This document shows positions 54,163 to 62,821 of a stretch of 64,000 nt of DNA, one piece after another (positions within the stretch are counted from its first letter, which is position 1; every line of letters begins with the position of its first letter). The position numbers were made by a program, and so were the translations under genes. Under the pieces are notes generated by a model. It did not search any database, had not been told where the DNA came from, and saw only the letters and a list, made by a program, of their open reading frames with translations. Source of the DNA: Paenibacillus algicola (lineage in GTDB: Bacteria > Bacillota > Bacilli > Paenibacillales > Paenibacillaceae); contig NZ_CP040396.1 of assembly GCF_005577435.1 (NCBI RefSeq), positions 4,171,001 through 4,235,000 on the forward strand. Direction: 5' to 3'.

Positions 54163-55764
54163 TTAATAAGGATCGGCTTCCTTACCCTCGCGCTTCGCTT
54201 CTTCCACAGCCTGCTCCCGCATATCGCCCCCGCCGGTGTGATGCTGGAGCCCTTCTGCCACGCGCCGGCCATAGTCTTGGTCAGCCTCGGTAAAATGCTT
54301 CACCATTTGCTCCTGAATCTCCGAGCTGCACAGGGACAGGGCACCGACCAGATTGCTGACCAGCTCCTCGCGCTCCCATTCCTCAAACGCGCGGTAGGTG
54401 TCGCCGGCCTGCTTGAAGTTCAGGCTTCGTTCAATCGGCTTGCGCACCAGACGCTCGTTATAGTGGGGCTCGTGCGGCTTGCCGGACTGCACCGCTTCCT
54501 TCAAGCCATCCATCATGGACGGCTCGTAATCCACATGCGGATTCTGCCCCGGAGCCTGGTCCACGTAATACTGCATCTGTCCGCCGCGCTGGTTCGTTGC
54601 GACTCTTTTCTTCGGTGCATTGACCGGCAGCTGCAAATAGTTCGAACCGACCCGGTAGCGCTGGGTATCTGAGTAAGAGAAGGTACGCCCCTGCAGCAGC
54701 TTGTCGTCCGAGAAATCCAGTCCATCCACCAGCACGCCGGTGCCAAAGGCGACCTGCTCTACTTCGTTATAATAATTTTCCGGATTGCGGTCGAGCACCA
54801 TCTTGCCTACCTTCAGAAACGGAAACTGCTCCGGCGGCCACAGCTTCGTAGGATCCAGCGGATCGAACTCCAGCTCCGGGTGCTCATCATCACTCATGAT
54901 CTGCACACACAGCTCCCACTCCGGGTAATCTCCGCGCTCGATCGCCTCGTACAGATCCTGGGTCGCATGGCTGTCATTCATCCCTTGAATTTCGCTGGCT
55001 TCCTTCTGTGTCAGATTGCGGATGCCCTGCTTCAGCGGCTCCCAATGATACTTGATCAGCACGGCGTTCCCTTCGGCGTTCACCCATTTGTATGTATTGA
55101 CGCCGGAGCCCTGCATCTGGCGGTAATTCGCCGGAATGCCCCACGGGGAGAACAGGAACGTGATCATATGCGTAGCTTCCGGGGAACGGGAGACAAAGTC
55201 GAACATGCCCACAGGGCCGGGGACATTAGACACCGGATCCGGCTTGAACGCATGCACCATATCAGGAAACTTGAGCGGATCGCGAATAAAAAAGATTTTC
55301 AGATTGTTGCCCACCAAATCCCAGTTGCCTTCCTCGGTATAAAATTTTACCGCGAAGCCGCGGGGATCGCGAAGCGTTTCCGGGGAGCCGGAGCCGTGCA
55401 CCACGGTGGAGAACCGAACAAATACCGGCGTCCGCTTGCCCTGCTCCTGAAACAGCTTGGCCCGGGTGTACGTCGACACCGGCTCATCTCCCACCGTGCC
55501 GTATGCTTCAAAATATCCATGCGCGCCGGCCCCGCGGGCGTGAACCACACGCTCGGGAATCCGCTCCCGGTCAAAGTGAGTAATTTTCTCCAGAAAATGA
55601 TAATTTTCAAGCGTCGTCGGTCCGCGATCGCCAACGGTGCGCACATTCTGGTTATCGTGGATTGGATGACCCTGACGGTCTGTCAGCGTCTGCCCGGTTT
55701 CCATCTCTCCCGCTGCCTCACGGTTTGGCCCTTCCATACGGCGGTTGTCTGAATGGTGATTCAT
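54163..55764 (-). CDS. Second catalase
   Basis: A 533-residue heme catalase. The catalytic histidine is in [12 protein letters not shown], the asparagine region is [14 protein letters not shown], and the heme tyrosine is in [14 protein letters not shown]. It is longer than KatA at both ends, with a hydrophilic start ([16 protein letters not shown]) and an acidic C-terminus. This fits stress- or spore-linked catalases such as KatE or KatX, but which one is not decided. ATG at 55764 has AAGGAG eight bases upstream; an ATG two codons earlier is too close. No PerR-type palindrome like that of katA was seen upstream. Confidence 0.93.
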   Translation of the reverse strand: MNHHSDNRRMEGPNREAAGEMETGQTLTDRQGHPIHDNQNVRTVGDRGPTTLENYHFLEKITHFDRERIPERVVHARGAGAHGYFEAYGTVGDEPVSTYTRAKLFQEQGKRTPVFVRFSTVVHGSGSPETLRDPRGFAVKFYTEEGNWDLVGNNLKIFFIRDPLKFPDMVHAFKPDPVSNVPGPVGMFDFVSRSPEATHMITFLFSPWGIPANYRQMQGSGVNTYKWVNAEGNAVLIKYHWEPLKQGIRNLTQKEASEIQGMNDSHATQDLYEAIERGDYPEWELCVQIMSDDEHPELEFDPLDPTKLWPPEQFPFLKVGKMVLDRNPENYYNEVEQVAFGTGVLVDGLDFSDDKLLQGRTFSYSDTQRYRVGSNYLQLPVNAPKKRVATNQRGGQMQYYVDQAPGQNPHVDYEPSMMDGLKEAVQSGKPHEPHYNERLVRKPIERSLNFKQAGDTYRAFEEWEREELVSNLVGALSLCSSEIQEQMVKHFTEADQDYGRRVAEGLQHHTGGGDMREQAVEEAKREGKEADPY

Positions 55765-56019
55765 CTGCATCTCTCCTTTTTATACGGCTTGCACTGGATA
55801 GAATACCCGATGAATCCAAAATTATTAGAGAACTGTTCGCTCATTTGTTCGGAACCCGAAGCGTCATGTAAATTTTCTGAAATGTGTGTAAATTTTTAAA
55901 TCATCTATTGCCTGTGCTCCTTAAATCCTGCTACGATAAGCCAGTAGCTTTCTCACGGGCTACAAGTCCAGTCGGATGTCTTGATGTAAAGCACGAATAT
56001 ATATAGAAGGAGACTACTC

Positions 56020-57237
56020 ATGTCTATACAGCAAAAAAAGACCGGTCCGCTCATTCTGCTGATGGTCAATATGTTCATCGCAATGCTCGGCATCGGCTTG
56101 ATTATCCCGATCCTGCCTGAGTTTCTGAAGGAATTCGGAGCAGGCGGCAAGACGGCCGGCTATCTCGTTGCAGCCTCCGGCCTCACCCAGTTTATCTTCT
56201 CGCCGATTGTCGGTGAATTGTCTGACAAATATGGCCGCAAGAAGATGATCGTTGCTGGTCTGGCCCTCTTTACCCTGTCCCAGCTGCTGTTCGCCTTCGC
56301 AGGCGAGGTATGGATGCTGTACCTGTCCCGCCTGCTCGGTGGTATGGGCGGCGCGGCCCTGATCCCGCCAATGATGGCGTTTGTGGCCGATATTACAACC
56401 GATGAGGACCGCGGCAAGGGCATGGGCATGCTCGGAGCAGCAATGTCTCTCGGCTTCGTCGTAGGCCCTGGCGTTGGCGGGTTCCTGTCGGAGGTCAGCC
56501 TCCGTACACCCCTGTACGTTTCCGCCGCTGTAGCTGCGGTTGCCCTAGTGCTCTCCTCTATCATTCTCCCGGAGACGCTGAGCAAGGAGCGGCAGCTGGC
56601 AGCGCGGGCGGTTACGGCCAAGAAGGAGAACATTTTCAAGCAGTTCGTGTTCTCGGCTAAAGCGCCGTATTTCGTACCACTGCTGCTTGTGTTCGTCCTG
56701 ACACTGGGTCTGATGAATTTTGAAGCGATCTTCCCGCTTTACGCTGATGCCAGCTATAACTTCTCCACGAAGCAGATCTCTGTCGTCATTACGGTAGGCG
56801 CTTTGGTGGGAACGGTCATCCAGGCGATGCTGATTGACAAAATTCTTCGCCGGTTCGGGGAAGTCAAGCTGATCTCTGCCAGCTTCCTGGCGGCGGCTGT
56901 CTGCATGGTGCTGCTGCTGCTCTCCAGCAACTTCTGGTATGTGCTGGGCATATCGGTCCTGTTCTTTGTGTTCACAGCTATCATGCGCCCTGCGATCAAT
57001 ACCCTGCTGTCCAAGATGGCTGGCAATGAACAAGGCTTTGTGGCCGGCATGAACAATGCCTATATGAGCGTGGGTAACATCGTAGGTCCGGCGATTGCGG
57101 GCAACCTGTTCGATGTTCACATTAACATTCCGTATTTATTCGGAGCCTGCATTCTGATCGGCGGTGTCGTCCTCAGTATGATCTGGGCTTCCCGCCGCGG
57201 GATAGCGCCTGCTGTCCCGGCTGCCGTGCAGGAGTAA
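56020..57237 (+). CDS. MFS multidrug exporter, Bmr/NorA-like
   Basis: A 405-residue, 12-helix transporter. Motif A is GELSDKYGRKKMIV and motif C is GFVVGPGVGGFLS, both marks of drug/proton antiporters of the Bmr, Blt and NorA group. Substrate range unknown. AAGGAG is nine bases before the ATG. It is divergent from the second catalase gene and ends at a clear terminator. Confidence 0.92.
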   Translation: MSIQQKKTGPLILLMVNMFIAMLGIGLIIPILPEFLKEFGAGGKTAGYLVAASGLTQFIFSPIVGELSDKYGRKKMIVAGLALFTLSQLLFAFAGEVWMLYLSRLLGGMGGAALIPPMMAFVADITTDEDRGKGMGMLGAAMSLGFVVGPGVGGFLSEVSLRTPLYVSAAVAAVALVLSSIILPETLSKERQLAARAVTAKKENIFKQFVFSAKAPYFVPLLLVFVLTLGLMNFEAIFPLYADASYNFSTKQISVVITVGALVGTVIQAMLIDKILRRFGEVKLISASFLAAAVCMVLLLLSSNFWYVLGISVLFFVFTAIMRPAINTLLSKMAGNEQGFVAGMNNAYMSVGNIVGPAIAGNLFDVHINIPYLFGACILIGGVVLSMIWASRRGIAPAVPAAVQE

Positions 57238-57261
57238 TTTTATCCTCTGCATTGAATGGGA

Positions 57262-57296
57262 AAGAACACCGGTGCAGGATGCCGGTGTTCTTTTTG
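57262..57296 (+). terminator. Terminator of the MFS gene
   Basis: AAGAACACCGG pairs with CCGGTGTTCTT, followed by TTT. Confidence 0.85.
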
Positions 57297-57377
57297 TGTA
57301 TAGATTTGACCTGTTTACGCTCCTTTTATAAAAGGGTAAACATTTGGTAGGCATTGGGTAGTTTGGTTAACAGCCTT

Positions 57378-57406
57378 TTGACTTCCTTTACAAAACGAGT
57401 CATAAT
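57378..57406 (+). promoter_or_regulatory. Sigma-A promoter for the LtaS-family gene
   Basis: TTGACT (57378-57383), a 17-base spacer and CATAAT (57401-57406), about 95 bases before the start codon. Confidence 0.7.
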
Positions 57407-57501
57407 ACAATTTGTTAATCCCTTACAAATATTGTTTGAATACAGCAGCGCCTGATGAGAGCTGTTTTGCTTCAAATGAATGAAAGGAAGGCGGTTTATC
57501 C

Positions 57502-59373
57502 GTGTTTGCACAGAACCGGCTTCGGCTGACAATGTCGATGACGAAGCCCTTTATCTTTTTTTCCGTCCTTATGGTGCTCAAGAGCTACCTGGCCTGGGCC
57601 GTCATCTTTGACGACGTTATGCCCTGGCGTCCGCTGCTGGCAGAAATCCCGTTTATCTGGCTGATCTTCAGCCTGATTGAAGGCTTTGCCTCCAAGCGCA
57701 AAATGGCGGTGTATATGTCAGTGAACCTGCTGCTCACCGGTATTTTTTTCGCGGCCATTATGTATTACAAATATTACGGCGTCATGGTCAATTATCATGC
57801 ACTGGAGCAGGTGAATCAGGTTACCGCGGTCAGTAACAGTGTATTCTCACTGATGGACCCTCATTTTCTGCTCATTTTTACCGACATTATTGTATTGTTT
57901 ATTCTGCTGTGGAGAAATGACAAAGTGAAGGCCTGGAAGCAGGAGCACGCCCGCAGAACCCGCCGTTCACTGGCTTCGATTGTATTTGTCTTCTCGCTGC
58001 TGCTCTGCATCTTTCAAATTCTCCCCAACCGCACAGCCATGAACGAAATCGTCCAGGCGCAAGAGATGGGCATTCTCAACTATGAGCTGTACACCATCCT
58101 GAAGTCGGAGGAGATTGAGCTCGCAGATGCAGAGAGCATTACACAGGAACGGATCCAGAAGCTCAAGGGGATCACTCCGGCAGCCGCACCGATTTATGAA
58201 GGTATAGCCCAAGGCAAGAATGTGATTCTAATCCAGATGGAGTCATTCCAGACCTTCTTGATGAATCTGAGCATTGATGGTCAGGAAATTACACCTAACA
58301 TGAACAAGATCGCGGCAGAGAGCCTTTATTTCCCGAACTTCTACCAGAATGTCGGCCAGGGAAACACCTCGGATGCCGAGTTTGTGGTCAACACCTCCTT
58401 CTACATTCCGCCCCGGGGCGCGGCGACCCAGCACTATGCTGACCGGCAGCTGCCCAGCCTTCCGAAGCTGCTGAAGGAGGATGGGTATCAGTCGGCCACC
58501 TTCCATACGAATGTTGTGGAATTTTGGAATCGTGGAGAGCTGTACAAGGCTCTGGGCTTTGATCATTATTATGACAAGGCATTTTTCGGGGAAGAGGATC
58601 AGGTGTTCTTCGGCGCTTCTGATGAAACCCTGTACCGCAAGACCGCTTCACAAATGAAGCAGCTGGGTGAGGCGGAACAGCCCTTCTACGCCCAGGTCAT
58701 CTCCATGACGGCTCACCATCCGTATACGATTCCGGAGGAGAAGCATCAGATGGAGCTGCCGGAGCGCTATGAGGACACCTTCGTGGGAGACTATATTCGC
58801 TCGCAGAATTATGCCGATTACGCGCTGGGGCAGTTTATGGAGCAGCTTAAGCAGGACGGCATTTGGGAAGACAGCCTCATTATCGTATATGGCGACCATC
58901 TGGGACTGCCCATTTATTCTCTGGACCCTGATGACAAGCAGCTGATGCGTGAAATTTTGGGCCGTGAATATGTGACCGCCGATATGATTAACATTCCGTT
59001 TATGATTTACGGTGAGGGCATCGAGCCAGGCGTTGCGCCGCAGATCGGCGGACAGATCGACATCCTGCCGACGGTAGCCAATCTGACCGGCGCTTCACTG
59101 GAAGAGCAGCTATACTTCGGTCAGGATCTGCTGAATGCAACGGAGAGCAATCTCTTGCCTGAGCGTTATTATCTGCCATCCGGCTCTTTCATCAACAACA
59201 CCAGTCTGTTTATGCCGGGCAACAGCTATGATGATGGCACGGTATACCCGCTGCCGAGTCATACCGCTGCTCAAATGTCTGCAACAGAAGATGAATTTAA
59301 CCGATCTTTGGAGCTCTTGCATTTGTCAGACAGCTACATCCGGCAGCTGCCGTTTCATACTCCGCAAGAGTAG
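57502..59373 (+). CDS. LTA synthase family phosphoglycerol transferase
   Basis: A 623-residue membrane enzyme. Five N-terminal transmembrane segments (about 10-165) are followed by a linker and an extracellular sulfatase-fold domain. The catalytic region has NVILIQMESFQ (first metal Glu) and GQGNTSDAEF (nucleophile Thr). The metal-binding IIVYGDHLGLP lies near residue 470. It should polymerise glycerolphosphate lipoteichoic acid or transfer phosphoglycerol. The start is a GTG with GGAAGGCGG upstream. Paralogues with different roles are common, so exact function is open. Confidence 0.92.
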   Translation: MFAQNRLRLTMSMTKPFIFFSVLMVLKSYLAWAVIFDDVMPWRPLLAEIPFIWLIFSLIEGFASKRKMAVYMSVNLLLTGIFFAAIMYYKYYGVMVNYHALEQVNQVTAVSNSVFSLMDPHFLLIFTDIIVLFILLWRNDKVKAWKQEHARRTRRSLASIVFVFSLLLCIFQILPNRTAMNEIVQAQEMGILNYELYTILKSEEIELADAESITQERIQKLKGITPAAAPIYEGIAQGKNVILIQMESFQTFLMNLSIDGQEITPNMNKIAAESLYFPNFYQNVGQGNTSDAEFVVNTSFYIPPRGAATQHYADRQLPSLPKLLKEDGYQSATFHTNVVEFWNRGELYKALGFDHYYDKAFFGEEDQVFFGASDETLYRKTASQMKQLGEAEQPFYAQVISMTAHHPYTIPEEKHQMELPERYEDTFVGDYIRSQNYADYALGQFMEQLKQDGIWEDSLIIVYGDHLGLPIYSLDPDDKQLMREILGREYVTADMINIPFMIYGEGIEPGVAPQIGGQIDILPTVANLTGASLEEQLYFGQDLLNATESNLLPERYYLPSGSFINNTSLFMPGNSYDDGTVYPLPSHTAAQMSATEDEFNRSLELLHLSDSYIRQLPFHTPQE

Positions 59374-59395
59374 CTTCATTGTATAAACAACCTGC

Positions 59396-59434
59396 ATCCT
59401 CTTTGGTCTCTTTGAGACGAAGGAGGATTTTTTT
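59396..59434 (+). terminator. Terminator of the LtaS-family gene
   Basis: ATCCTCTTTGGTCTC pairs, with mismatches, with GAGACGAAGGAGGAT, followed by seven T. Confidence 0.8.
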
Positions 59435-59601
59435 ATATTTATTTTTTATGTTATGTATTCTTACACAAACTTTAGACCTTTTCATGAAAATAAATCCAAT
59501 AAAACAGGGCATTTGCAAGAAAATTTATGAAATTCACGGGTATTACCTTCTTTAAGGTTGGATAATACGTCTTTTTGGACGATTTTGCCTGTAAATCAGT
59601 T

Positions 59602-59631
59602 TTGTTAAAATATCTCACATCATATTATGAT
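59602..59631 (+). promoter_or_regulatory. Promoter of the asparaginase gene
   Basis: TTGTTA (59602-59607), an 18-base spacer and TATGAT (59626-59631). The rest of the AT-rich gap 59374-59701 holds only the upstream terminator and the GlnR/TnrA box. Confidence 0.55.
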
Positions 59632-59652
59632 TCCTCCAAGAAGTCGTTTATA

Positions 59653-59669
59653 TGTAATCTTAACTTACA
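59653..59669. promoter_or_regulatory. GlnR/TnrA-type operator before the asparaginase gene
   Basis: TGTAATCTTAACTTACA is a full match to the TGTNA-N7-TNACA consensus. It lies about 15 to 30 bases downstream of the predicted transcription start, a repressing position. Confidence 0.7.
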
Positions 59670-59701
59670 TAAGACTGACACAATTACTGGAGGTTGATGA
59701 C

Positions 59702-60853
59702 ATGAAGAATTGGAAAGCTACCGGAATAAAATGGACCCTCGCCGCAAGTATGGCTGTCACCGCCATCCTGCCTCTGACGTACAGCGCTCCATCAACTTAT
59801 GCTGCTGATGCTGTCGTTTCCAAAGTGGAGGTGGTCAAACGCCTGCCTATGGTTCAGGTCATCGCGACCGGGGGCACTATTGCCGGACAGTCTGTCGATG
59901 AAACGAGCTTTACCAAATACCGCTCGGGCACCCTGCTCGTAGAGGATATGGTAGCGGCCCTGCCGAACAAGGATCAGATCGCCGACGTCAGCTCGTACCA
60001 ATTCGGTAACTCCGGCTCCAGTGCTTATACGATCGAGCAGCTGTATGATCTGTCCAAAGCTGTAGATGAAGCGTTGAAAACCCAGGACGGTGTTGTCGTA
60101 ACGACCGGCACCGATACGATGGAAGAGATTGCTTACTTCCTTGATTTGACGGTACGAAGCCCGAAGCCGGTCGTCATTACAGGCTCCATGAGACCTTGGA
60201 CGGTTATCGGATCGGATGCTCAAGCAAACCTGTACAATGCCATCAAGCTGGCAGCGAGCGGCAAAACGAAATATTTCGGAACGGTGCTGATGCTGAACGA
60301 CGAGTTCCACGCAGCACGTGAAGTGACCAAAGCGAACTCTTACCGTACAGATACCTTCGTTTCTCCGGGCGTCGGCTCCCTGGGTCATATTGACGGCGAC
60401 ATGATCCGCGTCTACCGCGCTCCATTCCGCGCAATGAAATACGGCGGCCAATGGGCTACTCCGTTTGATCTGAACAAGATTGGCAAAGAGGAGCTGGCCA
60501 AGGTCGAAATCGCCTACTCCTACCAGGATGCAGGAGCAGGTGCAATCAGCGGCTTTGCCAAGGCGGGTGCTGACGGTATTGTCACTGCAGGAACCGGCGC
60601 AGGCGGCATCTCCCGGGCTATGAGCGAGGAGCGCAAGCAGGCGATTGAAGAGGGCGTCATCTTCGTATCCACCACCCGTACCGGATCGGGCAGCAACTAC
60701 TCCAGCGGCGAAGGCATTATTGGCGGCGACAACCTGAACCCGGCTCATGCCCGCATCATGCTGCTGCTCAGCCTGTCCTTCTCCGAGAACTTTGACACCA
60801 TTAAAGGCTGGTTTGAAACCTACGGCTACGGTCAGGTAGAGGCACGCAAATAA
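59702..60853 (+). CDS. Secreted type II L-asparaginase
   Basis: A 383-residue enzyme that hydrolyses asparagine to aspartate and ammonia. A signal peptide ends near PSTYAADA. The catalytic threonine motif is VIATGGTIAG and the second threonine/aspartate motif is VVTTGTDTMEE (Thr where many family members have His). The basic catalytic residue lies in FHAAREVTK. ATG at 59702 has GGAGG eight bases upstream. The GlnR/TnrA box suggests expression under nitrogen limitation, as for ansZ of B. subtilis. Confidence 0.94.
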   Translation: MKNWKATGIKWTLAASMAVTAILPLTYSAPSTYAADAVVSKVEVVKRLPMVQVIATGGTIAGQSVDETSFTKYRSGTLLVEDMVAALPNKDQIADVSSYQFGNSGSSAYTIEQLYDLSKAVDEALKTQDGVVVTTGTDTMEEIAYFLDLTVRSPKPVVITGSMRPWTVIGSDAQANLYNAIKLAASGKTKYFGTVLMLNDEFHAAREVTKANSYRTDTFVSPGVGSLGHIDGDMIRVYRAPFRAMKYGGQWATPFDLNKIGKEELAKVEIAYSYQDAGAGAISGFAKAGADGIVTAGTGAGGISRAMSEERKQAIEEGVIFVSTTRTGSGSNYSSGEGIIGGDNLNPAHARIMLLLSLSFSENFDTIKGWFETYGYGQVEARK

Positions 60854-60874
60854 GACAGCATAAATCGTTAAAAA

Positions 60875-60919
60875 AAATCAGCCCTGCAGGCGAAGCATTC
60901 CAGCCTGCAGGGCTGATTT
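60875..60919 (+). terminator. Terminator of the asparaginase gene
   Basis: AAATCAGCCCTGCAGGC pairs with GCCTGCAGGGCTGATTT. Confidence 0.9.
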
Positions 60920-60990
60920 ATGTGCGGTTTGCAGCAGCCTCTGCTTCATGGAGGGAGCAGCCGGTTTAACGACTGCAGGTTATGTGTAAT

Positions 60991-61020
60991 TTGACATAAA
61001 GCCAATATATTTCTTATGAT
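60991..61020 (+). promoter_or_regulatory. Promoter of the CNNM/CorB-type gene
   Basis: TTGACA (60991-60996), an 18-base spacer and TATGAT (61015-61020). It implies a leader of about 305 bases. Confidence 0.6.
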
Positions 61021-61024
61021 AAAA

Positions 61025-61325
61025 GAAATATATTGAAATGTAAGCCTTGAACATATCATGCACCGTAACCCGCTGCGGATTAGGAGTGACGACGTGGACG
61101 ACCCCATACGAAGGATAAGCAGGCTGCGCCAATACGTGCGGAGCTTATCCTCTAACCGACAGGACCATCATGAACAGGCTTCCCGCATGTTTTTGATTCG
61201 GAAGCACCGGCTTCTGGAGCCTTTGAAATTCAGGTCGAATTATGTGAGAGTGCAGTGCATATTTCACAGTGGCTTTGCCGTAAGCTAGAGCAACAGATTC
61301 GGACCAGAAAAAGATAAAGGATGTG
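61025..61325 (+). other. Long structured 5' leader without a gene
   Basis: The stretch between this promoter and the CNNM/CorB-type gene has no convincing gene. It contains a hairpin of nine base pairs, AGGATAAGC/GCTTATCCT at 61112-61151, with a further inner stem. No M-box, ydaO, yybP or T-box sequence was recognised. It may be an unassigned regulatory RNA or simply untranslated sequence. Confidence 0.4.
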
Positions 61326-61332
61326 TTTTGTA

Positions 61333-62676
61333 TTGTACGACAGTATAGGCTTTAATTTATTTTTAGTGGCATTACTTATTGCTTTTACAGCCTTTTTTGT
61401 CATGACCGAATTTGCGATCGTCAAGATCCGCACCAGCCGGATTGATACCCTGGTTCTGGAGGGGCGCAAGAATTCACTCTCCGCCAAAAAGGTCGTCACC
61501 AATCTCGACGGATATCTATCGGCCTGTCAGCTGGGCATCACGATTACAGCACTCGGTCTCGGTTATTTGGGAGAGAGCACTTTTGAAGCGATATTTCACC
61601 CGGTATTCGATGCATTAGGACTGCCGACGGCGCTTTCGGGCACCATGTCCTTCTTGTTTGCATTTTTATTTATGACATACATTCACGTTGTGATCGGGGA
61701 GCTGGCGCCAAAGACACTGGCGATCCAGAAGGCAGAGCAGATTACACTGCTGACCGCCAAGCCGATCATTTGGTTTTACCGCATCATGTACCCGTTTATC
61801 TGGCTCCTGAACGGCTCCGCGAACGGACTGGTGCGGCTGTTCGGTCTTCATCCGGCCAGCGAGCATGAGGAAGCACACTCGGAGGAAGAGCTTCGCATGA
61901 TTCTGAGTGACAGCTATGAGAGCGGCAAAATCAATCAGAGCGAATACGGCTATGTCAGCCGCATCTTCGCCTTTGACGAGCTGCTGGCCAAAGAAATTAT
62001 GGTGCCCCGCACCGACATGATCTGCCTGTATGTAGATAAGCCGCTGGCGGCAAATCTGCAGATCATCAAACGGGAGCAGTATACCCGCTTTCCTGTCGTC
62101 CGCGGCGACAAGGACCAGGTCATCGGCATGGTCAATACGAAGCAGTTCTTCCTGGAGTTTGACGATAACGCCAGCGTAGATCTCTCGAAGCTGATCCACC
62201 CGGCGATGACAGTATCAGAAGCAACACCGGTCAAGAAGCTGCTGAAGAAGATGCAGCAGGAAGGCACGCACATCGCCATCCTGATTGATGAGTACGGCGG
62301 AACCTCCGGTATGATTACGATTGAGGACATTCTGGAGGAGATCGTCGGAGAAATTCGGGATGAATTCGATGATGATGAAGAGCTGGAGCTGGTTCAGCCG
62401 GAGCCAAACCGCCTCATTGTAGACGGCAAGGTGTCCATTAACCGGATCAACGATATTTTGTTAACCGACTTGAGCACCGAAGAGCTGGATACGATCGGCG
62501 GCTGGCTGTACGGGCATAACTCCGAGCTGGTCAAGGGTGACCAGTGGCAGTATAGTCACTTGACCTTCACCGTACTGGAGAAGAAGACGCACCGGTATAC
62601 GAAGCTGGAGATTGTAAAGGCAGAAGAGGAAGAGACCGATCCGGAAGCAGCGGCAGCGCTGGAGGAGCAGCATTAG
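61333..62676 (+). CDS. CNNM/CorB-type (HlyC/CorC family) membrane protein
   Basis: A 447-residue protein with a CNNM transmembrane domain (DUF21; about 1-185, FFVMTEFAIVKIRTSRID, VIGELAPKTLAIQ), two CBS domains (about 205-325, DMICLYVDKPLAANL, HIAILIDEYGGTSGMITIEDI) and a C-terminal CorC/HlyC domain (RLIVDGKVSINRINDIL). Family members move or sense magnesium. The TTG at 61333 is preferred: AAAGGATGTG, one base off the full anti-Shine-Dalgarno, lies seven bases upstream. The ATG four codons earlier is touched by that site. Confidence 0.9.
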   Translation: MYDSIGFNLFLVALLIAFTAFFVMTEFAIVKIRTSRIDTLVLEGRKNSLSAKKVVTNLDGYLSACQLGITITALGLGYLGESTFEAIFHPVFDALGLPTALSGTMSFLFAFLFMTYIHVVIGELAPKTLAIQKAEQITLLTAKPIIWFYRIMYPFIWLLNGSANGLVRLFGLHPASEHEEAHSEEELRMILSDSYESGKINQSEYGYVSRIFAFDELLAKEIMVPRTDMICLYVDKPLAANLQIIKREQYTRFPVVRGDKDQVIGMVNTKQFFLEFDDNASVDLSKLIHPAMTVSEATPVKKLLKKMQQEGTHIAILIDEYGGTSGMITIEDILEEIVGEIRDEFDDDEELELVQPEPNRLIVDGKVSINRINDILLTDLSTEELDTIGGWLYGHNSELVKGDQWQYSHLTFTVLEKKTHRYTKLEIVKAEEEETDPEAAAALEEQH

Positions 62677-62706
62677 GGCGGATGTATTATGTTTAGTAGT
62701 AGAATG

Positions 62707-62738
62707 AGCGGTATCCCGTTAGGGATACTGCTTTTTTT
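62707..62738 (+). terminator. Terminator of the CNNM/CorB-type gene
   Basis: AGCGGTATCCC pairs with GGGATACTGCT (one mismatch), followed by seven T. Confidence 0.85.
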
Positions 62739-62821
62739 CTTGTCTACACTTTAATGTGGTAGCTCTCTAATGTAATATAGCTAATATCAAATGGCTACTA
62801 GACTAGGGGGAGCAAAGACGC

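Noticed and set aside
55793..55840. Sigma-B-type promoter before the second catalase gene
   Set aside because: A GGGTAT sequence fits a sigma-B -10 element, but no GTTTAA-like -35 element occurs 12 to 15 bases upstream.
61058..61288. 76-codon frame in the leader of the CNNM/CorB-type gene
   Set aside because: No ribosome binding site and a composition unlike a protein; it covers the leader hairpin.
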